Source of the DNA: Anaerolineae bacterium
Lineage (GTDB): Bacteria; Chloroflexota; Anaerolineae; Promineifilales; Promineifilaceae
Length of the DNA stretch: 64,000 nucleotides
NCBI GenBank assembly: GCA_019637635.1
Contig: JAHBVI010000018.1
Span: 1-64,000, forward strand
Direction of reading: 5' to 3'
Shown here: positions 24,228 to 33,070 of the stretch, one piece after another
How the letters are laid out: each line of letters starts with the position of its first letter
How positions within the stretch are numbered: position 1 is the stretch's first letter
Made by a program: the position numbers and the translations under genes
The notes under the pieces: model-generated
The model's database searches: none
Told to the model about the DNA's origin: nothing
Seen by the model: the letters and a program-made list of their open reading frames with translations, nothing else

Positions 24228-24258
24228 GCGCTGTGTGCTGTCCCCCAGCACACAGCGC
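24228..24258. promoter_or_regulatory. Perfect 13-bp hairpin before the BMC genes
   Basis: GCGCTGTGTGCTG (24228-24240) pairs exactly with 24246-24258. It lies between the lepB stop and the rpiB-like start, with no T-run after it on the minus strand. It could be an RNA processing or attenuation point that separates lepB from the BMC genes. Confidence 0.55.
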
Positions 24259-24264
24259 CACTCG

Positions 24265-24861
24265 CTATTCAATCGGATGTGTAAAATGCGGTACTCGTCC
24301 CCAATCGGCAAATGGGTAGTAGATGAATATCGCCTTGCCGATGATGTTCTCTTTGGGTAGATATTGCCAGCTATGGGAGTCGCTGGAACTGTTCCGGTTG
24401 TCGCCCAGGACAAAATACTCTCCTTCCGGCACCGTCCAATTACCGCTGTACGTCGGTTCTGCCTGAATATATGGCTCATCCAAAATAACGCCATTGACCT
24501 TTACGTGCTGGTCAGAAATTTCAATCTGGTCCCCCGGTAAACCAATCACCCGCTTGATCAGGTTTAGTTCACTGTTGGGGTGATGAAAAACGATGATGTC
24601 CCCGCGCTGCGGCTCGTTCAGATAATAAGACAGGTTGTTGATGAGCAGATATTCGCCATGTTGCAACGTGGGGTTCATGCTGCTGCCATCAATGCGGTAA
24701 CGGCCAACCAGACTGTTCACCAGCCAGAAGATGAAAAAGGTGAGTAACAGCGTCTCGACGATTTCCCGCACGACTACCCCGGCTGGCTGCCGAATTTCAT
24801 TGCTGGTGGAGATGTCTGGTATGGTGGGGGATAGTTGGGTATTAGACTCAGAAAGAGCCAT
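24265..24861 (-). CDS. lepB: Signal peptidase I
   Basis: A 198-residue membrane protease that removes signal peptides from secreted proteins. One N-terminal transmembrane helix (VETLLLTFFIFWLVNSLV) is followed by box B with the catalytic Ser (GSSMNPTLQHGEYLLIN), box D with the catalytic Lys (LIKRVIGLPGDQIEI) and box E (FVLGDNRNSSSDSHSW). Size and motifs are normal. A near-consensus -10 lies upstream and the BMC operon begins 48 bases after its stop, so it may be the first gene of that transcript. Confidence 0.95.
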   Translation of the reverse strand: MALSESNTQLSPTIPDISTSNEIRQPAGVVVREIVETLLLTFFIFWLVNSLVGRYRIDGSSMNPTLQHGEYLLINNLSYYLNEPQRGDIIVFHHPNSELNLIKRVIGLPGDQIEISDQHVKVNGVILDEPYIQAEPTYSGNWTVPEGEYFVLGDNRNSSSDSHSWQYLPKENIIGKAIFIYYPFADWGRVPHFTHPIE

Positions 24862-24890
24862 GGGTCTGTTTCTCCTATAAGGTAGTTGAA

Positions 24891-24919
24891 ATTATAGTCA
24901 AGCGAAAAATTCAGCGCAA
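24891..24919 (-). promoter_or_regulatory. Promoter of lepB (and possibly the BMC operon)
   Basis: On the minus strand a perfect TATAAT (24891-24896) lies 17 bases after a weak -35, TTGCGC (24914-24919). The expected start site is about 23 bases before the lepB ATG. Confidence 0.55.
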
Positions 24920-24941
24920 ACCGGTTGCGTTCTTTCTCCAG

Positions 24942-24971
24942 ACCTGACAGGTTCTTGAAAACCTGTCAGGT
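24942..24971. repeat. ACCTGACAGGT palindrome
   Basis: ACCTGACAGGTT (24942-24953) pairs with AACCTGTCAGGT (24960-24971) between proS and lepB. Same family as 22470-22503 and 54858-54890. Confidence 0.8.
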
Positions 24972-25102
24972 TTGGACGGCATCCAACCAGTGCTGTCAGG
25001 AGTGAATGATACCCAACTAGCTTTCATTGAGACTGGATGCAGGCGGCTTCTTTGCCTTTATTAACGTAATTGGGTAATTGAGTCATTGGCCCAATGACTC
25101 AA

Positions 25103-26833
25103 TTATCCAATTACCTCTTGCCTCAATTCGGCAATCATCGCCTGCACCTGGGAGACGACGTCTGCCAGGGGGATGATGGTGCGTTCGGCGGCGCGGCGGA
25201 GTTTACATTCCACGCCGCCGTTTTGCAGGGAACGGCCGCTCACCGTCAGGCGAATGGGCAGGCCAATCAGGTCGGCGTCGTTGAATTTGACGCCGGGTGA
25301 TTCGTCGCGGTCGTCAAACAGCACTTCCACGCCGGCCTGTTGCAACTGGTGGTAGAGAGCCACGGCCGTATCCTCTCCCCCTCTTAACACCACCAGATGT
25401 ACCTGGTAGGGGGCGACGGTGATGGGCCAGATCAATCCTTGCTCGTCGTGGTGGTGTTCGGCCAGGCAGGCCAGTACGCGCGTCACGCCCACACCATAGC
25501 TGCCCATGATGATGGGCCGGGCGACGCCCTGTTCGTCCAGATAGGTGGCGCCCATTGTTTCCGTGTAGCGGGTGCCCAGCTTGAAAATGTTGCCCACTTC
25601 CACGCCGCGCACGGCCGTCAGCCGTTCACCACAGTGCGGGCAGGCGTCGCCATCGGCGGCGGCGGCAATGTCGGTGATGATGTCGGCGGTGTAGTCACGG
25701 CCGTGATTGACGTTTTTCAGGTGGTAGCCGGCTTCATTGGCCCCGGCTACCAGGTTGGGTGCGTTGGCCGCGGCCTCATCCACCACCACCATGATTCCGT
25801 TCAGCCCGATGGGGGAAGCATACCCCGGCACCGCGCCCACTGCCCGGATTTCCTCTTCGGTAGACGGCCGTAACGCCTGCGCCCTGACCGCATTCGCCAG
25901 CTTGGTCTCGTTCAGTTCCATGTCGCCGCGCACGACGGCAAAGATCAGCTTTTCACTTTTGGCCTGCCCTTCTTTGACGGTGGCGGTCATAAACACCGCT
26001 TTGGCCGTTTTGGATTTGGGCACACCCAGGAATTGGGCCAGGGCTTCAATCGTTTTGGCTTCCGGCGTGGCTACTTTTTCTACCGGCAGTATCGGTTCAT
26101 CGGGCACGGCCGTTTTGCGGAAGGTGGCGATCTGGCGGTTGGCTTTGTAATCGCAGGCGCGGCACAGCAGCAGCGTATCTTCGCCAATGGGGGCCAGGTA
26201 CATATATTCATGGGCCAGCGTGCCGCCCATCATGCCCACGTCCGATTCCACAGCGATAACGGGCAGGGCGCAACGGCCGTAAATGCGGAAATACGCTTCG
26301 TAATGCGCCCAATACTGTTTATCCAGCCCGGCGTCGTCCGCGTCCAGGGTGTAGCTGTCCAACATGGTAAATTCGCGGGCGCGGATGAGGCCAGCGCGCG
26401 GGCGGGGGTCATCGCGCCATTTCAACTGGATGTGGTAGACCAGGCGCGGCAGTTGCCGGTAGCTCTGGATTTCGCGGCGGGCCAGGTCGGTGACAATCTC
26501 TTCGTGGCTGAGGGCAAGGACCATGTCACGGCCGTTTTTGTCTTGGAAGCGCCCCATTTCGTCATCAATCTCATACCACCGCTTGCTCTCCTGCCAGACG
26601 GCAGCCGGGTGTACCAACGGCATCAACATTTCCTGCCCGCCCAGGCCATCAATCTCCTGGCGCATAATGGCTTCCAGTTTTTGCAGGGTGCGGTAGCCCA
26701 GGTGCAGGTAGCTGAAAATACCGGCGGCCTGCTGCCGCACAAACCCGGCGCGCAGCAGCAGCCGGTGGCCTTCCACTTCCGCCCCGGCCGGCGCTTCCCG
26801 TAAGGTCTGGTTCATCAATTGACTCATTCGCAT
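25103..26833 (-). CDS. proS: Prolyl-tRNA synthetase
   Basis: A 576-residue class II synthetase charging tRNA-Pro. Motif 1 lies near AGIFSYLHLGYRTLQKLEAI. Motif 2 is in REFTMLDSYTLDADDAGLD, with WRDDPRPRAGLIR before it, and motif 3 is GSYGVGVTRVLACLAEHH. An INS editing domain lies between (residues about 230-390), giving the bacterial ProS type. The C-terminal anticodon domain ends AMIAELRQEVIG. I start at 26833, preceded by GAGGAGA; the upstream frame is leader RNA. A strong terminator stands about 100 bases before the start (see 26931-26964). Confidence 0.95.
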   Translation of the reverse strand: MRMSQLMNQTLREAPAGAEVEGHRLLLRAGFVRQQAAGIFSYLHLGYRTLQKLEAIMRQEIDGLGGQEMLMPLVHPAAVWQESKRWYEIDDEMGRFQDKNGRDMVLALSHEEIVTDLARREIQSYRQLPRLVYHIQLKWRDDPRPRAGLIRAREFTMLDSYTLDADDAGLDKQYWAHYEAYFRIYGRCALPVIAVESDVGMMGGTLAHEYMYLAPIGEDTLLLCRACDYKANRQIATFRKTAVPDEPILPVEKVATPEAKTIEALAQFLGVPKSKTAKAVFMTATVKEGQAKSEKLIFAVVRGDMELNETKLANAVRAQALRPSTEEEIRAVGAVPGYASPIGLNGIMVVVDEAAANAPNLVAGANEAGYHLKNVNHGRDYTADIITDIAAAADGDACPHCGERLTAVRGVEVGNIFKLGTRYTETMGATYLDEQGVARPIIMGSYGVGVTRVLACLAEHHHDEQGLIWPITVAPYQVHLVVLRGGEDTAVALYHQLQQAGVEVLFDDRDESPGVKFNDADLIGLPIRLTVSGRSLQNGGVECKLRRAAERTIIPLADVVSQVQAMIAELRQEVIG

Positions 26834-26930
26834 CTCTAACAATCTCCTCGGTGTAAGGGCGAGGCAGGCGGGGAATCGTTTGTCTGTTCCCCATCCTGTA
26901 TTGTCCGCCTGCCTCACCCCTGCCAGATAC

Positions 26931-26964
26931 AAAAACGCCCCGTGTGGAAATCCAACACGGGGCG
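26931..26964 (-). terminator. Intrinsic terminator in the proS leader (attenuator candidate)
   Basis: On the minus strand CGCCCCGTGT and ACACGGGGCG (arms 26955-26964 and 26936-26945) form a 10-bp GC-rich stem followed directly by TTTTT. It lies downstream of the predicted proS promoter and upstream of the proS start, so it could regulate proS by premature termination. Confidence 0.8.
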
Positions 26965-26982
26965 TGATTAGTCGTTTAGAGA

Positions 26983-27063
26983 CATCCGATTTTTCTCAAA
27001 AATCGGATGCCTGGGTTGCACATATCATCACACGCCAACGCCCCGTTGTTTTGACAACGGGGC
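26983..27063 (-). promoter_or_regulatory. Structured proS leader: two hairpins before the terminator
   Basis: A 12-bp stem (26983-26994 with 26998-27009) and a 10-bp stem (27040-27049 with 27054-27063) precede the terminator. The CGGGGCG strand of the upstream stem is complementary to the CGCCCCG strand of the terminator, so an alternative pairing is possible. I find no T-box consensus. Confidence 0.6.
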
Positions 27064-27109
27064 CACTAGGGACGGGAGCAAAAAAGGATAAATTTTTCAT
27101 CGTGGCGTA

Positions 27110-27138
27110 AAGATACATAACCCACCCCGCTTTGTCAA
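27110..27138 (-). promoter_or_regulatory. Promoter of the proS leader
   Basis: Minus strand TTGACA (27133-27138), 17-bp spacer, TATCTT (27110-27115). The -35 is perfect. It sits in the gap after the SGNH gene. Confidence 0.7.
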
Positions 27139-27158
27139 CAAAAAGCTGTGAGCCGGCA

Positions 27159-28289
27159 CTACTTACCCTCCAGGGCTTCTTTCAGGTGAGCGGCGAAAAC
27201 GGCCGTACCCGCTGGCGTCAGGTGTACCGGGCTGTCGGTAAATTCGGTGGCCGGAACAGCGTCCCACAAGTCCAGGTACGGCCGTTCGGCCGCCAGCATC
27301 GTTTGCGCCAGCAGCGCCCGGTATTGGTCGTAGGCCCAGCGCGGATACCACAGGTTATAACGCAGGTGGCTGTTTTCCCCTTCGCTGATAAAAATTGGCT
27401 CGTTGATAATCAGCACCGGCACATCCCCGGCGCGCTGTATGCCTGCCGCTAACACATCAAAAGCCAGGTCATCGGTTGTCAGCGTTGTTTCCGTGGTCAG
27501 GGTTTGCCAGCTAACATCGGCCGCAAAATCGGACTGGCGCAGTGGGATTTCGGCGGGGATGGCCTGGTCAATGCCGGTGGCGGCCCAGGCCACGCCCACC
27601 TGCTGCAAGCGCAGCCAATCCGCCAGGGCGCGCCGCTGGCCGATGAGGCTGCTTTGCCAGAAATCTGGCTCTACAAAACGGGGGTCATGGGCATCCAGGC
27701 GCAAATTATAGGTGGCAATGAGCCGGCGCAGCCGCGCCGGGTTGTGCTGTAAGATGGGGTGATCAAGCTGTTTTTGGGGCGCAAACGATTCCAGCGTCAC
27801 CGGCCAGAGGATCAGGTCAGGGTCATATTGCATGGCTTCGTCCAGCAGCAGCAAATCCTTGCTCAAGGACATGATGGGGTAGCCCAGATTGTGAACGGTG
27901 AGGCGACGGCCGTCGGCCATCTCCATCCCCATCGCGTTCAACTGCCCCGCCAACGTCTGATCATTCGGCAAAAACCAGCCCCAAATGCCGGAATCACCGA
28001 GCAAAATGACACGAAACTCATCGGCCGCTTTTGGTTGGTGCAATTGGTGGCTGGCAAACAGCGCGGGCAGGCTGTTCAGGCTGAGGTTGTAGCTTTCTGC
28101 CGGATTTTCGCCATAGGGCAGCCGTTCCCGGCCAGGGAAGAGGTGGTTATACAGGGAAAGGGAACTGAGAAATGGGGGCAGCGAACCGACGGCCGTTTCC
28201 CACCAGACCACAGCAAACAACAGATTCACCACGACCAACAAAAGAGCCGCTTTCAACACAATGCGGCCCATTACGCGCCAGTTTTGCAT
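27159..28289 (-). CDS. Membrane-anchored SGNH-hydrolase-like protein
   Basis: A 376-residue protein with one N-terminal transmembrane helix (RIVLKAALLLVVVNLLFAVV) and an extracytoplasmic domain. FRVILLGDSGIWGW carries the GDS block of SGNH/GDSL esterases, NLGYPIMSLSKD resembles block II, and DSPVHLTPAGTAVFA near the C-terminus supplies a D-x-x-H-like end (D-SPVH). Such proteins modify or deacetylate surface polysaccharide, but the substrate is unknown. I choose the ATG at 28289; a TTG ten codons earlier lies in a hairpin. Confidence 0.7.
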   Translation of the reverse strand: MQNWRVMGRIVLKAALLLVVVNLLFAVVWWETAVGSLPPFLSSLSLYNHLFPGRERLPYGENPAESYNLSLNSLPALFASHQLHQPKAADEFRVILLGDSGIWGWFLPNDQTLAGQLNAMGMEMADGRRLTVHNLGYPIMSLSKDLLLLDEAMQYDPDLILWPVTLESFAPQKQLDHPILQHNPARLRRLIATYNLRLDAHDPRFVEPDFWQSSLIGQRRALADWLRLQQVGVAWAATGIDQAIPAEIPLRQSDFAADVSWQTLTTETTLTTDDLAFDVLAAGIQRAGDVPVLIINEPIFISEGENSHLRYNLWYPRWAYDQYRALLAQTMLAAERPYLDLWDAVPATEFTDSPVHLTPAGTAVFAAHLKEALEGK

Positions 28290-28299
28290 GGTAGTTGAC

Positions 28300-28335
28300 T
28301 TGAAGATGGTGACCGACAACGGTCGCCATCTTCAA
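28300..28335. repeat. 16-bp hairpin between phosphoesterase and SGNH genes
   Basis: TTGAAGATGGTGACCG (28300-28315) pairs with 28320-28335 with one mismatch around ACAA. It overlaps the stop codon of the phosphoesterase; no T-run follows. Confidence 0.75.
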
Positions 28336-28967
28336 CTGGTGGCCTCATCAAGAACAAAATAGGGGTACACATTGATGACGGTTGTGTCCAGATAGCGGGT
28401 GATGCGCGGGGTGTCTTGCCGGTAGATGTGAATGTGCCCGTGCAGCAGGTATTTGGGCCGGAACCACTGCATGAAGTTGAGGAAAATCTTGAAGCCGGTG
28501 TGGGGAATATCCGGTTTGTCGTGAATGCCAAAGGGGGGGGAATGGGTGATGAGGATGTCCAGGTAACGGCCGTACTTCACTTTGTTCCGCAGCAGCCTGG
28601 GCAGCATCCCGGCAACCACCACCCGCATTTCCGTTTCTGTGTACATGTACGGGGCGTGCGGCCGGTAGCGCATGGAACCCTCCAGCCCGGCAATGAGCAG
28701 TCCATCCCGTTCCACGCAGCGGGCGTGAATGTCAGAGCCGCCTTCCACGTGTTCCAGGCGACGGCCGTCTACCGTATACTGCGGCCCCTTGTCATGGTTC
28801 CCGCGCACATACACCAGCCGCCGGTCCAGCGCCGAAATGAGAAATTCCAGGTAATAAAACGGCAAATCCCCACAACCCACAATCAAATCAATGTCCGGAT
28901 ACTTCTGGCGTACATCAGCGCAGTACAACTGATCCATCACCCGGTCACTGACCGCCAAAATTTTCAT
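28332..28967 (-). CDS. Calcineurin-like metallophosphoesterase
   Basis: A 211-residue predicted phosphoesterase of the YfcE/MJ0936 fold. It begins MKILAVSDR (D-x-H replaced by D-R-V), then LIVGCGDLPF (GD), VYVRGNHDKG (GNHD), ITHSPP (H) and LLHGHIH (GHxH), so four of five metal blocks are normal. The odd first block is a point to check. It starts at 28967 with an ATGA overlap on the upstream MazG-like gene, which indicates translational coupling. Confidence 0.85.
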   Translation of the reverse strand: MKILAVSDRVMDQLYCADVRQKYPDIDLIVGCGDLPFYYLEFLISALDRRLVYVRGNHDKGPQYTVDGRRLEHVEGGSDIHARCVERDGLLIAGLEGSMRYRPHAPYMYTETEMRVVVAGMLPRLLRNKVKYGRYLDILITHSPPFGIHDKPDIPHTGFKIFLNFMQWFRPKYLLHGHIHIYRQDTPRITRYLDTTVINVYPYFVLDEATS

Positions 28968-29269
28968 GGAACCGGCCAATCCCGCGTCTGATTATGTGCC
29001 AGTTTGTCCAGGATTGCCTGTTGCAGATCAATGCCCGTGACGCTGGCCAGTTGCAGCAAATAAAGGGCCACATCGGCCAGTTCCCCGGCCAACGCTTCCG
29101 GGTGGCTGGCTTCTTCCCGCCATTGGAAATGCTCCAGCACCTCCGCCGCTTCGATGGCCAGCGAAGCGGCTAAATTACGGGCTGTTTGCGGTTTGGGCGA
29201 ATCGGGTTCATACCAACCCTTGCTGCCCACAAATTGGTGCATCAGGGTTTCCAGGTCACGTAGTTCCAT
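28964..29269 (-). CDS. MazG-like nucleotide pyrophosphohydrolase
   Basis: A 101-residue protein of the all-alpha NTP pyrophosphohydrolase group (RS21-C6/DCTPP1-like). EAAEVLEHFQW and GELADVALYLLQLA supply the ExxE...ExxD magnesium motif. Expected to hydrolyse a non-canonical dNTP and so clean the nucleotide pool. The start at 29269 (MELRDLETL) avoids a word-A repeat that the longer frame would translate. Its stop overlaps the phosphoesterase start. Confidence 0.87.
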   Translation of the reverse strand: MELRDLETLMHQFVGSKGWYEPDSPKPQTARNLAASLAIEAAEVLEHFQWREEASHPEALAGELADVALYLLQLASVTGIDLQQAILDKLAHNQTRDWPVP

Positions 29270-29273
29270 GAAG

Positions 29274-29328
29274 CGATTGGAGATTGGCGATTGGAAATGC
29301 AATCTCTAATCTCCAATCGCCAATCTCA
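29274..29328. repeat. Word-A hairpin
   Basis: GCGATTGGAGATTGGCGATTGG faces CCAATCGCCAATCTC between gapA and the MazG-like gene. Confidence 0.78.
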
Positions 29329-29345
29329 GTAACAAACAGGGCCGT

Positions 29346-30362
<1,017 letters not shown>

Positions 30363-30369
30363 TTAACTG

Positions 30370-30398
30370 TGTAGGGCAATTTGGCAAATTGCCCTACA
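30370..30398. repeat. 14-bp palindrome (TGTAGGGCAATTTG)
   Basis: Arms 30370-30383 and 30385-30398 are exact reverse complements with a 1-nt loop, in the gap between yvcK and gap. Related to 16829-16883 and 56991-57019; a half copy is at 34692-34710. Confidence 0.82.
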
Positions 30399-30461
30399 AC
30401 ACTAAATCTCAACTCATAATTATCACCCACAATTGGCTATTGCCAATGCCGGATGTCATGG

Positions 30462-31781
30462 TCAGTTCAGACAATTCATCACTGCTTGGGCTAATTTGGC
30501 GCTGTCGTGTCGCCATGGCCGCTGCTCGTCTACCAGGTCGGCCAGGATCATAGGGATGTGGGCTGGTGGATCAGGCTGCACGAAGATGGTATGCCCTCCC
30601 CCGGTTTCCGGGGGAACAGCGAGATTGTTGTTGGCTAACACCACATTCAAACAGCCGGTGGGAACGTGTTCTAAAATGGTGGCTACATGATCGGCCACGC
30701 TGTAATTATCCGTCTCTCCGGGCTGAATGGCAAGGTTACACACATACACTTTGCGGGCGCGGCTGTGCTGCAAGGCGGCAGCCAGGTCTGGTACCAGCAA
30801 ATTGGGCAAGATGCTAGTATACAGGCTGCCCGGCCCCATGACGATCAGATCGGCTTGCAGGATGGCTTGCAGGGCGGGGGGGTATGCCTGCACGTTGGCC
30901 GGTTCCAGGTAGACGCGCTGGATACGGCCGTGCGCCTCTGGAATGGCCGACTCCCCCGATACGCGCTCTACTGTGCCTGCTGCCACCAGTACATCGGCCG
31001 TCAAGGTCACATTCGCCAGGGTAGAGGGCAGCACCCGCCCGCGAATGGCCAACACCTGCTGCGCCGCCAGCAGTGCCTCGTCAAAACTGCCGGTGATGCC
31101 CGTCAGCGCCGCCAGCAGTAGATTACCGAAGGCGTGCCCTTGCAGATGGCTACGGCCGTTGCCTGCTGCCCCATTCTCTTCGGCCGTCTTGCCAAAGCGG
31201 TATTGCAACACCTGGGTCATCAACGCCTCGTCCCGCGCCAGGGCGGCGATGTTGTTGCGGAAGTCGCCCGGCGGCAGCAGGCCCAATTCGCGCCGCAGCC
31301 GCCCGCTGCTGCCGCCATCATCGGCCACGGTGACGATAGCGGTGATGTTGGCCGTGTGTTCTTTCAGGCCGCGCAGCAGGCTGGGCATGCCGGTGCCCCC
31401 GCCGATAGCCACAATGTGCGGCCCCCGTTGGCGGCGGCTGTAGTGATAAACAGTCTCGGCCACGTCTATGTGCGCCGGGGAAAAGGGGGCCACCAGATTG
31501 CGCCCAATTTTGAGTACGCTGATGATGATGAGCAGCCCGCCAATGACAAAGGTGAGAAAAATGCGCAGCGGCAGGGGGAGGAATTGCAGGGTGAGGGCAT
31601 GATATACGGCCGTTGGCAACCACTGATGCTCTTGTGCCGTAGCCAGCAGCACACCTAAACCCATGCCGATCACGGCCGTGCCCAGCCCCAATACCAGCAG
31701 CCACCGCTTAATGCCAATGCCTGGTATCAGCCACCGGCTGCTGGAAACAAAAATAAAACGCCGGAAGGGATTACGAATCAT
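30462..31781 (-). CDS. yvcK: YvcK/CofD-like gluconeogenesis factor with membrane anchor
   Basis: A 439-residue protein. Two N-terminal transmembrane helices (residues about 25-50 and 75-95) precede the YvcK/UPF0052 domain, which begins HIVAIGGGTGMPSLLRGLKE and has VTVADDGGSSGRLRRELG, PPGDFRNNIAAL and LIVMGPGSLYTSILPNLLV. YvcK binds UDP-GlcNAc and supports growth and cell shape on gluconeogenic carbon. It lies upstream of gap, a functional match. A TATCAT hexamer 7 bases before the ATG hints at a leaderless message. Confidence 0.92.
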   Translation of the reverse strand: MIRNPFRRFIFVSSSRWLIPGIGIKRWLLVLGLGTAVIGMGLGVLLATAQEHQWLPTAVYHALTLQFLPLPLRIFLTFVIGGLLIIISVLKIGRNLVAPFSPAHIDVAETVYHYSRRQRGPHIVAIGGGTGMPSLLRGLKEHTANITAIVTVADDGGSSGRLRRELGLLPPGDFRNNIAALARDEALMTQVLQYRFGKTAEENGAAGNGRSHLQGHAFGNLLLAALTGITGSFDEALLAAQQVLAIRGRVLPSTLANVTLTADVLVAAGTVERVSGESAIPEAHGRIQRVYLEPANVQAYPPALQAILQADLIVMGPGSLYTSILPNLLVPDLAAALQHSRARKVYVCNLAIQPGETDNYSVADHVATILEHVPTGCLNVVLANNNLAVPPETGGGHTIFVQPDPPAHIPMILADLVDEQRPWRHDSAKLAQAVMNCLN

Positions 31782-31804
31782 TGGCGGGATGATAACAAAT
31801 GAAG

Positions 31805-31858
31805 ACGGTAATCGGTAATCGGTAATCGGTTACCCGTTATCCGTCATCCGTGAGCCGT
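31805..31858. repeat. Word-B repeat (GGTAATC / ATCCGT units)
   Basis: GGTAATCGGTAATCGG is followed by TTATCCGTCATCCGTGAGCCG, a forward run facing a loosely complementary one, between divergent yvcK and mtnA. Confidence 0.7.
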
Positions 31859-31893
31859 GGCCGGTGGCGGGGCATAGGGGGCTGTGTTATGAT

Positions 31894-31940
31894 CTCCCGC
31901 ATTTCCCCGGAAACTCAAAGTTTCCGGGGAAATGCGGGAG
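31894..31940 (+). promoter_or_regulatory. 22-bp perfect hairpin covering the mtnA ribosome site
   Basis: Arms 31894-31915 and 31919-31940 pair exactly around CAA. The 3' arm ends GCGGGAG, which is the only Shine-Dalgarno for the ATG at 31946. A TATGAT hexamer lies at 31888-31893; if it is the -10, transcription would start inside the left arm. Confidence 0.7.
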
Positions 31941-31945
31941 AAAAA

Positions 31946-32998
31946 ATGCGTACTGTTTTCTGGGATTCCGATCACCACGTTTTGAAAATGATAGACCAGC
32001 GGCGGCTGCCGTTTGAGCTGGTAGTGGTTGATTATGCCGATTACCGCGCGGTGGCCGAGGCGATTACGGCCATGGTGGTACGCGGCGCGCCGGCCATCGG
32101 TGCGGCGGCGGCGTTTGGCATGGCGCTGGCGGCGCAGCAGAGCAAAGCAACCAACGTCGCTGCCTGGCAGGCTGACCTGGCGGCGGCGGGGCAGGTGTTG
32201 AATGCGGCCCGGCCAACGGCCGTGAACCTGGCCTGGGCGGTGCAGCGAATTTTGCGCATAGCCAATAGCGGTGAGGTGACTACGGTGGGTGAGGGGTGTA
32301 CGGCTGTACTCGCCGAAGCGCAGCGCATTGCCGATGAAGACGTGGCCCTCAACCGGCGCATGGGTTTCCACGGCGCGGAATTGATTCGGGACGGCGACAC
32401 CATTTTGCACCACTGCAACACCGGTGCGCTGGCCACGGTGGATTGGGGCACGGCGTTGGGCGTCATTTTTGCTGCCCACGAGCAGGGGAAGAAGATTCAC
32501 GTGCTGGTGGACGAAACCCGCCCACGCCTGCAAGGGGCATTGCTGACCGCCTGGGAATTGCAGCAGCGGGGCATTTCCTTTGACCTGATTGCCGACAATG
32601 CCGCCGGTCATTTCATGCGTACCGGGCAGGTACACATCGTTCTGGTGGGGTCAGACCGCACCGCCGCCAATGGCGACGTGGCCAACAAAATCGGCACCTA
32701 CAAGCTGGCGGTCATCGCCAGAGAAAATGGCGTACCCTTTTACCCGGTGGTGCCCACCAGCACCATTGACCTGGCGCTGGCGCACGGCGATTTAATCCCC
32801 ATTGAAGAGCGGGACATGGACGAGGTGCTGACGGTGTTGGGCCAGCCCATCGCCCCGGCGGGCATTACGGCGCGCAATCCCGCCTTCGACGTGACGCCCC
32901 ATCGTTACGTGACCGGCATCGTCACCGAGGCAGGCATTGTGTACCCGCCGTTTGATTTAAATTTGCGCAAGGCGGTGGAGGCGGCCCGTAATCCGTAG
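31946..32998 (+). CDS. mtnA: S-methyl-5-thioribose-1-phosphate isomerase
   Basis: A 350-residue methionine-salvage enzyme that isomerises methylthioribose-1-phosphate to methylthioribulose-1-phosphate. Motifs: [17 protein letters not shown], the catalytic Cys in [35 protein letters not shown], the catalytic Asp in [19 protein letters not shown], and the end TGIVTEAG. The start at 31946 ([12 protein letters not shown]) follows GGGAG. No other salvage gene is nearby. The ribosome site lies in a strong hairpin, so translation may be regulated. Confidence 0.95.
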   Translation: MRTVFWDSDHHVLKMIDQRRLPFELVVVDYADYRAVAEAITAMVVRGAPAIGAAAAFGMALAAQQSKATNVAAWQADLAAAGQVLNAARPTAVNLAWAVQRILRIANSGEVTTVGEGCTAVLAEAQRIADEDVALNRRMGFHGAELIRDGDTILHHCNTGALATVDWGTALGVIFAAHEQGKKIHVLVDETRPRLQGALLTAWELQQRGISFDLIADNAAGHFMRTGQVHIVLVGSDRTAANGDVANKIGTYKLAVIARENGVPFYPVVPTSTIDLALAHGDLIPIEERDMDEVLTVLGQPIAPAGITARNPAFDVTPHRYVTGIVTEAGIVYPPFDLNLRKAVEAARNP

Positions 32999-33068
32999 GC
33001 CGTAAGCCGTAATCCGTAAGCCGACGGTTTACGGGTCACGCATCACGGATAACGGGTCACGAATAACG
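32990..33068. repeat. Word-B-like tandem repeat (CCGTAAT/ACGGGTCACG)
   Basis: GTAATCCGTAGGCCGTAAGC units are followed by ACGGGTCACGCATCACGG units between mtnA and the nucleotidyltransferase; the first units overlap the mtnA stop. Confidence 0.7.
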
Positions 33069-33070
33069 AA

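Noticed and set aside
26830..27140. T-box riboswitch upstream of proS
   Set aside because: The conserved T-box sequence (AGGGTGG...ACCGCG) and a clear specifier loop are not found, although terminator and alternative stems are present.
31782..31817. Leaderless promoter of yvcK as a listed feature
   Set aside because: TATCAT is well placed but no -35 resembling TTGACA is found at the right distance, so it is mentioned only as a hint.
31850..31945. SAM-type riboswitch upstream of mtnA
   Set aside because: Only one long perfect stem with a 3-nt loop is present; no multi-helix junction of a SAM riboswitch can be drawn.
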